Source of the DNA: Mercurialis annua
Taxonomy: Eukaryota > Streptophyta > Magnoliopsida > Malpighiales > Euphorbiaceae
Assembly: GCF_937616625.2 (NCBI RefSeq)
Contig: NC_065577.1
Coordinates: forward strand, 22,519,501 to 22,583,500
DNA: 64,000 bases
Direction: 5' to 3'
Shown here: positions 59,101 to 64,000 of the stretch, one piece after another
Layout of the letters: each line of letters opens with the position of its first letter
Numbering within the stretch: position 1 is the first letter of the stretch
Program-made: the position numbers and the translations under genes
Notes under the pieces: model-generated
What the model was told of the DNA's origin: nothing
The model's database searches: none
Seen by the model: only the letters and a program-made list of their open reading frames with translations

Positions 59101-62100
59101 GTGACACGACATAAGGATAGTAATCGAACGACGCGTTAAAGAGACTTAAGACGCGACATACTAATATTGCGTCAGTTTTCATGAAACTTTGCGTAGTATA
59201 ACCTAACCATACTTAGGTAATCTGAACGACGCGTTAAAGTGACTTGACGCGAGATAAGCATTGTAATCGAACGACACGTTAAAGAGACTTGAAAGGCGTT
59301 ATACTAATCTAGTGTCACTATTCATGCACACTTTTTGTAATATAACCTAACCATAATTAGTTAATAGGAACGCATTAAAGAGAACTGAGACGCGACATAC
59401 TAATATAGCGTCATTTTTCACGCTCACTTTCCGTAATATAACCTTACCATGGTTAGATAATTGCAACGACGCTTTAAATATACTTGTGTAATATATAACC
59501 TAACCATGCTTAGGTAATCAGAACGACGTGTTAGAGAGACTTGTGACGTGACATAAGCATGGTAATCGAAACGACGAATAAAAGATACGTAAGACACGAC
59601 TTACTAATCTATTGTCACTTTTCAAGCACACGTTGCGTAATACAATCTAACCATGCTTAGGTACTCAGAACGACGCGTTAAAGAGCCTTGAGACGCGACA
59701 TACTAATCTAGCGTCACTTTCACGCACACCTTGCGTAATATAACCTAACAATGCTTAGGTAATCAGAACGACGCGTTAAAGAGACTTGAGACGCGACATA
59801 CTAATAATCTAGCTTCACTTTTCACGCACACTTTGCGTAATATAACCTAATCATGCTTAGGTAATCGGAACGACGCGTTAACGAGCCTTGAGACGCGACA
59901 TGCTAATCTAGCGTCACTTTCATGCACACCTTGCGTATTATAAGCTAACCAAGCTTAGGTAATCCGAACGACGCGTTAAAGAGACTTGAGACGCGATATG
60001 CTAATTTAGCGTAACTATTCACGCACACTTTGCGTAATATAACCTAACCATTCTTAGGTAATCAAAACGACATGTTAAAGAGACTTGAGATGCGACATAC
60101 TAGTCTAGCGTCATTTTTCACGCACTCTTTGCGTAATATAACCTCGCCATGATTAGGTAATCGGGACGACTAGTTAAAGAGAGTTTAGATGCGACATACT
60201 AATCTATTGTTACTTTTCACGCACACTTTGCGTAATATAACCTAACCATGCTTAGGTATTCGAAACGACGCGTTAGAGAGACTTGTGACGCGATTTCAGC
60301 ATGGTAATCAAAACGACGCGTTCAAGACACTTGAAAACGTGACATACTAATCTAGCGTCACGTTTAACGCACACTTTGCGTAATATAACCTAGCCATGCA
60401 TAGGTAATCGGAACAACGTGTTGAATAGACTTGACATACTAATCTAGCGTCACTTTTCACGCACACTTTGCGTAATATAACCGTGCTTAGGTATTCGGAA
60501 CACGCGTTAAAGAGACTTGAGACGTAAATTACTAATCTAGCGTCACTTGTCATGCACACTTTGCGTAATATAACATAACCATTCTTAGATAATCGGAATG
60601 ACGCGTTAAACAGACTTGAGACGCGACATACTAATCTAGCTTCAATTTTCACTCTTACTCTGCGTAACCTAACCTAACCATGCTTAGATAATCATAACGA
60701 CGCGTTAGAGACACTTGTGACGCGACATAAGTATGGTAACCGAAACTACGCGTCAAACAGACTTGAAACCTGCCATACTAATCTAGTGTCACTTTTTACG
60801 CACTCTTTGCGTAATATAACCTAGCCATGCTTAGGTAATCGGAACAACGCATTAAAGAGACTTGAGACACGACATACTAATCTAGCGTAACTTTTCAATC
60901 ACACTTTGCGTAATGTGACCTAACCATTCTTAAGTAATCGGAACGACGCGTTAAAGAGACTTAAGACGCGACATACTAACCTAGCGACAGTTTTCACGAA
61001 AACATTGCGTAATATTAACCTAACCATGAATAGGTAATGAGAACGACGCGTTATAGAGACTTGAGAAGCGACATACTAATCTAGCGTCACTTTTCACATA
61101 CAATTTGCATATAATAACCTAACCATGCTTAGGTAATCGGAACGACACGTTAAAGTGACTTAAGACGCGACATACTAATCAATTGTCACTTTTCACGCAC
61201 AATTTCTGTAATACAACCTAAAAATGCTTAGGTAATTTGAACGACATGTTTGAGAGACTTGTAACGTGACATAAGCATGGTAATCGAAACGAAGCGTTAA
61301 AGAGACTTGAGACGTGTCATACTAATCTAGCGTCATTTTTTACGCACTTAGCGTAATATAACCTAACCATGCTTAAGTAATCGTAACAACGCTTTACAGA
61401 GACTTGTGACGTGACATACTAATCTAGCGACTCTTTTAGCGCGTAGTAACATAACCATGCTTAGGTATTCAGAACGACACGTTAAATAGACTTGAGACAC
61501 GAAATACTAATTGATTGTCATTTTTCACGCACACTTTGCGTAATATAACCAAACCATGCTTAGGTAATCGGAACGACGAGTTAAAGAGACTTGAGACGTG
61601 AAATACTGATTGACTGTCAGTTTTCACCGACACTTTGCGTAATATGCCATGCTTTGATAATCAGAACGACGCGTTAGAGAAACTTGTGATGCGACATAAG
61701 CACAGTAATCGAAAACGACGAATTAAAGAGACTTGAAACACGTCATACTAATCTAGCGTCACTTTTTACGCACGCTTTGCATAATATAACCTAACCATGC
61801 TTAGGTAATCGGAACGACACGTTAAAGAGACTTGAGACGCGGCATACTAATCTAGCCGTCACTTTTCACGCACACATACAACCTAACCATGATTTGGTAA
61901 TCGGAACGACGCTTTAAAGAGACTTGAGACACGACATACTAACCTAGCAACCGTTTTCACGGACACATTGCGTAATATAACCTAGCCATGCTTTGGTAAT
62001 CGGAACGACGCGTTAAAGAGATTTGAGACGCGACATACTAGTCTAGCGTCACTTTTCACGCACACTTTGCGAAAAAATATACTCACCATGATTAGGTAAT

Positions 62101-64000
62101 CGGAACGACATGTTAAAGAGACTTATGACGCAACATACTAATCTATTGTCACTTTTCACGCACACTATGTGTAATATAACCTAACCATGCTTTGGAAATC
62201 GGAACATTGTGTTAGAGATACTTGTAACGTGACATAAGCATGGAATCGAAATGAAGCGTTAAAAAGACATGAGACACGCCACACTAATCTAGCCTCACGT
62301 TTTACGCACACTGCCTAATATAACATAAGAAAGCTTAGGAAATCGTAACAACGCGTTAAAGAGACTTGTGACGCGACATACTAATCTTGCGACACTTTTA
62401 GCGCGCACTTGGCATAATATAACATAACCACGATTTGATAACCGGAACGATGCGTTATAGAGACTTGACACGCGACATACTAATCTATTGTCACTTTTCA
62501 CGCACACTTTGCGTAATATAACTTAACCATTCTTAGGTAATCGGAATGACGCATTAAAGAGACTTGAGACGCGACATACTAATCAAGCGTCACTTTTGAC
62601 GCACACTTTGCGTAATACAACCTAGCCTTGCTTAGGTAATCGAAGCACGCGTTAAAGAGACTTGTGACACGACATAAGCATGGTAATCGAAACGACGCGT
62701 TAAAGAGACTTGAGACGCGCCATAAGCATGTTAATCCAAACGACACATCAAAGAGACTTAAGGCCCACCATACTAATCTAGCGTCACGTTTTATGCAGAC
62801 TTTGCGTAATATAACCTAACCATGCTTAGGTAATCAGAATGACGGATTAAAGAGACTTGAGACGCGACATACTAATCTAGCGTCACTTTTCTCGCACACT
62901 TTGTGTAATATAACCTAACCATACGTAAGTAATCGGAACGACGCGTTAGAGAGATTTGAGACGCGACATAAGCATGGTAATCAAAACGACGCGTTACATT
63001 GACTTGAGACGCGACATACTAATTTAGCTTCACTTTTCACGTACACTTTGCGTAATATAGCTTAATGATGCTTAGGTGACGCGTTAGAGAGACTTGTGAC
63101 GCGACATATTAATCTAGTGTCACTTTTCAAGCACACATTGCATAATATAACTCAGCCATGCTTAGGTAATCTGAACGATGCGTTAAAGAGACATGTGACG
63201 CGACATAAGCATGGTAATAAAAACGACGCACTAAAGTGACTTGAGACACGCCATACTAATCTAGCGTCACTTTTTACGCAGACTTTGCGTAATATAACCT
63301 AACCATGATAGGTAATTGGAATGACACATTAAAGACACTTGAGACGCGACATACTAATTTAGCGTCACTTTTCACGCACACTTTGCATAATATAGCCTAA
63401 TGATGCTTAGGTAATCCGAACGACGCGTTAGAGAGACTTGTGAGGCGACATACTAATCTAGCATCACTTTACACGCACAATTTGCGTAATATAACCTAAC
63501 CATGCTTAGGTAATCGGAACACCGTTAAAGAGACTTGTGACACGAAATAAGCATGGTAATCAAATGACGCGTTAAAGAGATTTGAGACGCGCCATACTAA
63601 TCTAGCGTAACTATGCATAGGTAATCGGAACAACGAGTTAAGGAGACTTGAGACGTGACATACTAATCTAGCGTCACTTTTCACGCACACTTTGCGTAGT
63701 ATAAACTAACCATGCTTAGGTAATCGGAACGACGCGTTAAAGAGACTTCAGATGTGACATGCTAATCTAGCATCACTTTTAACCATGCTTAGGTCACCGG
63801 AACACGCGTTAAAGAGATTTGAGACATGACATACTAATCGGGCGTCACTTTTCACGCACACTTTGCATAAAATAACCTAACCATTCTTAGATAATCGAAC
63901 GACGCGTTAAAGAGACTTGAGAGGCGACATACTAATCCAGCGTAACTTTTCACACACACTTTCTGTAAAATAACCTAACCATGCTTAGGTAATCGGAACA
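56149..64000 (+). repeat. 99-bp satellite array, forward, block J
   Basis: Forward monomers to the window edge. 56150-58990 and 60475-63420 are two copies of one block about 4.3-4.4 kb apart. They share many rare variants in order, for example CTAGCCGTCAC (57511/61853), a unit with GCGAAAAA in place of GCGTAAT (57650/62068), and AATCGGAACATTGTGTTAGA (57765/62198). No gene is present. Confidence 0.95.

Noticed and set aside
1..64000. The satellite as a CRISPR-like or interspersed regulatory array
   Set aside because: Repeats are contiguous without unique spacers, highly diverged, and set among plant transposons.
1..64000. TTAGGT and CCTAAC motifs as telomeric repeats
   Set aside because: They occur once per 99-bp unit as arms of a dyad and are never tandem TTTAGGG.

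Overview
This window is plant nuclear heterochromatin with no intact host gene. About 80% is one tandem satellite with a basic unit of about 99 bp, for example 20581-20679. Mobile elements and other insertions sit inside it. The presence of Copia, CACTA, Mutator-like and Stowaway elements together, plus an organelle-like insertion, points to a flowering plant. I cannot name the species.

Layout. 1-3194 satellite, forward. 3195-12674 a broken Mutator-like (MULE) fragment split by a complete Copia retrotransposon (3485-12293, target duplication ATCTG). 12675-15820 satellite, forward. 15821-16135 unassigned single-copy-looking spacer. 16136-18203 satellite, reversed. 18204-19435 a second, unrelated 60-bp satellite. 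19436-26123 satellite, forward, with an old fragment of the same Copia LTR at 21362-21552. 26124-27904 an organelle-like DNA insertion carrying an internal inverted repeat. 27905-33666 satellite, forward. 33667-41938 a complete CACTA (En/Spm) transposon with two transposition genes. 41939-41995 a short forward satellite remnant. 41996-53335 satellite, reversed, interrupted by a 365-bp terminal-inverted-repeat element (46589-46953) and a GC-richer LTR-like fragment (47158-47798). 53336-64000 satellite, forward, interrupted by a 273-bp Stowaway-type MITE (55876-56148).

The two CACTA genes form the only functional unit. The first (35701 onward) encodes the TNP2-like transposase. It is cut short by an in-frame stop and then a frameshift in its last exon. 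The second (39505-41267, five exons) encodes a Transposase_24/TNPA-like protein and reads open for 407 codons after splicing. The element therefore looks recently active but probably no longer autonomous. The Copia element shows a related contrast: its two LTRs are almost identical while its polyprotein is full of stops, which suggests mobilisation in trans.

The satellite has history. Its orientation flips four times, it has a 48-bp truncated-monomer variant that recurs throughout, and kilobase-scale blocks are duplicated within the array. Most small open frames in the window are by-products of the 99-bp period (33 codons) or the 60-bp period (20 codons), not genes. I found no rRNA, tRNA, CRISPR or bacterial-type feature, and no convincing new system; the unusual content is structural.
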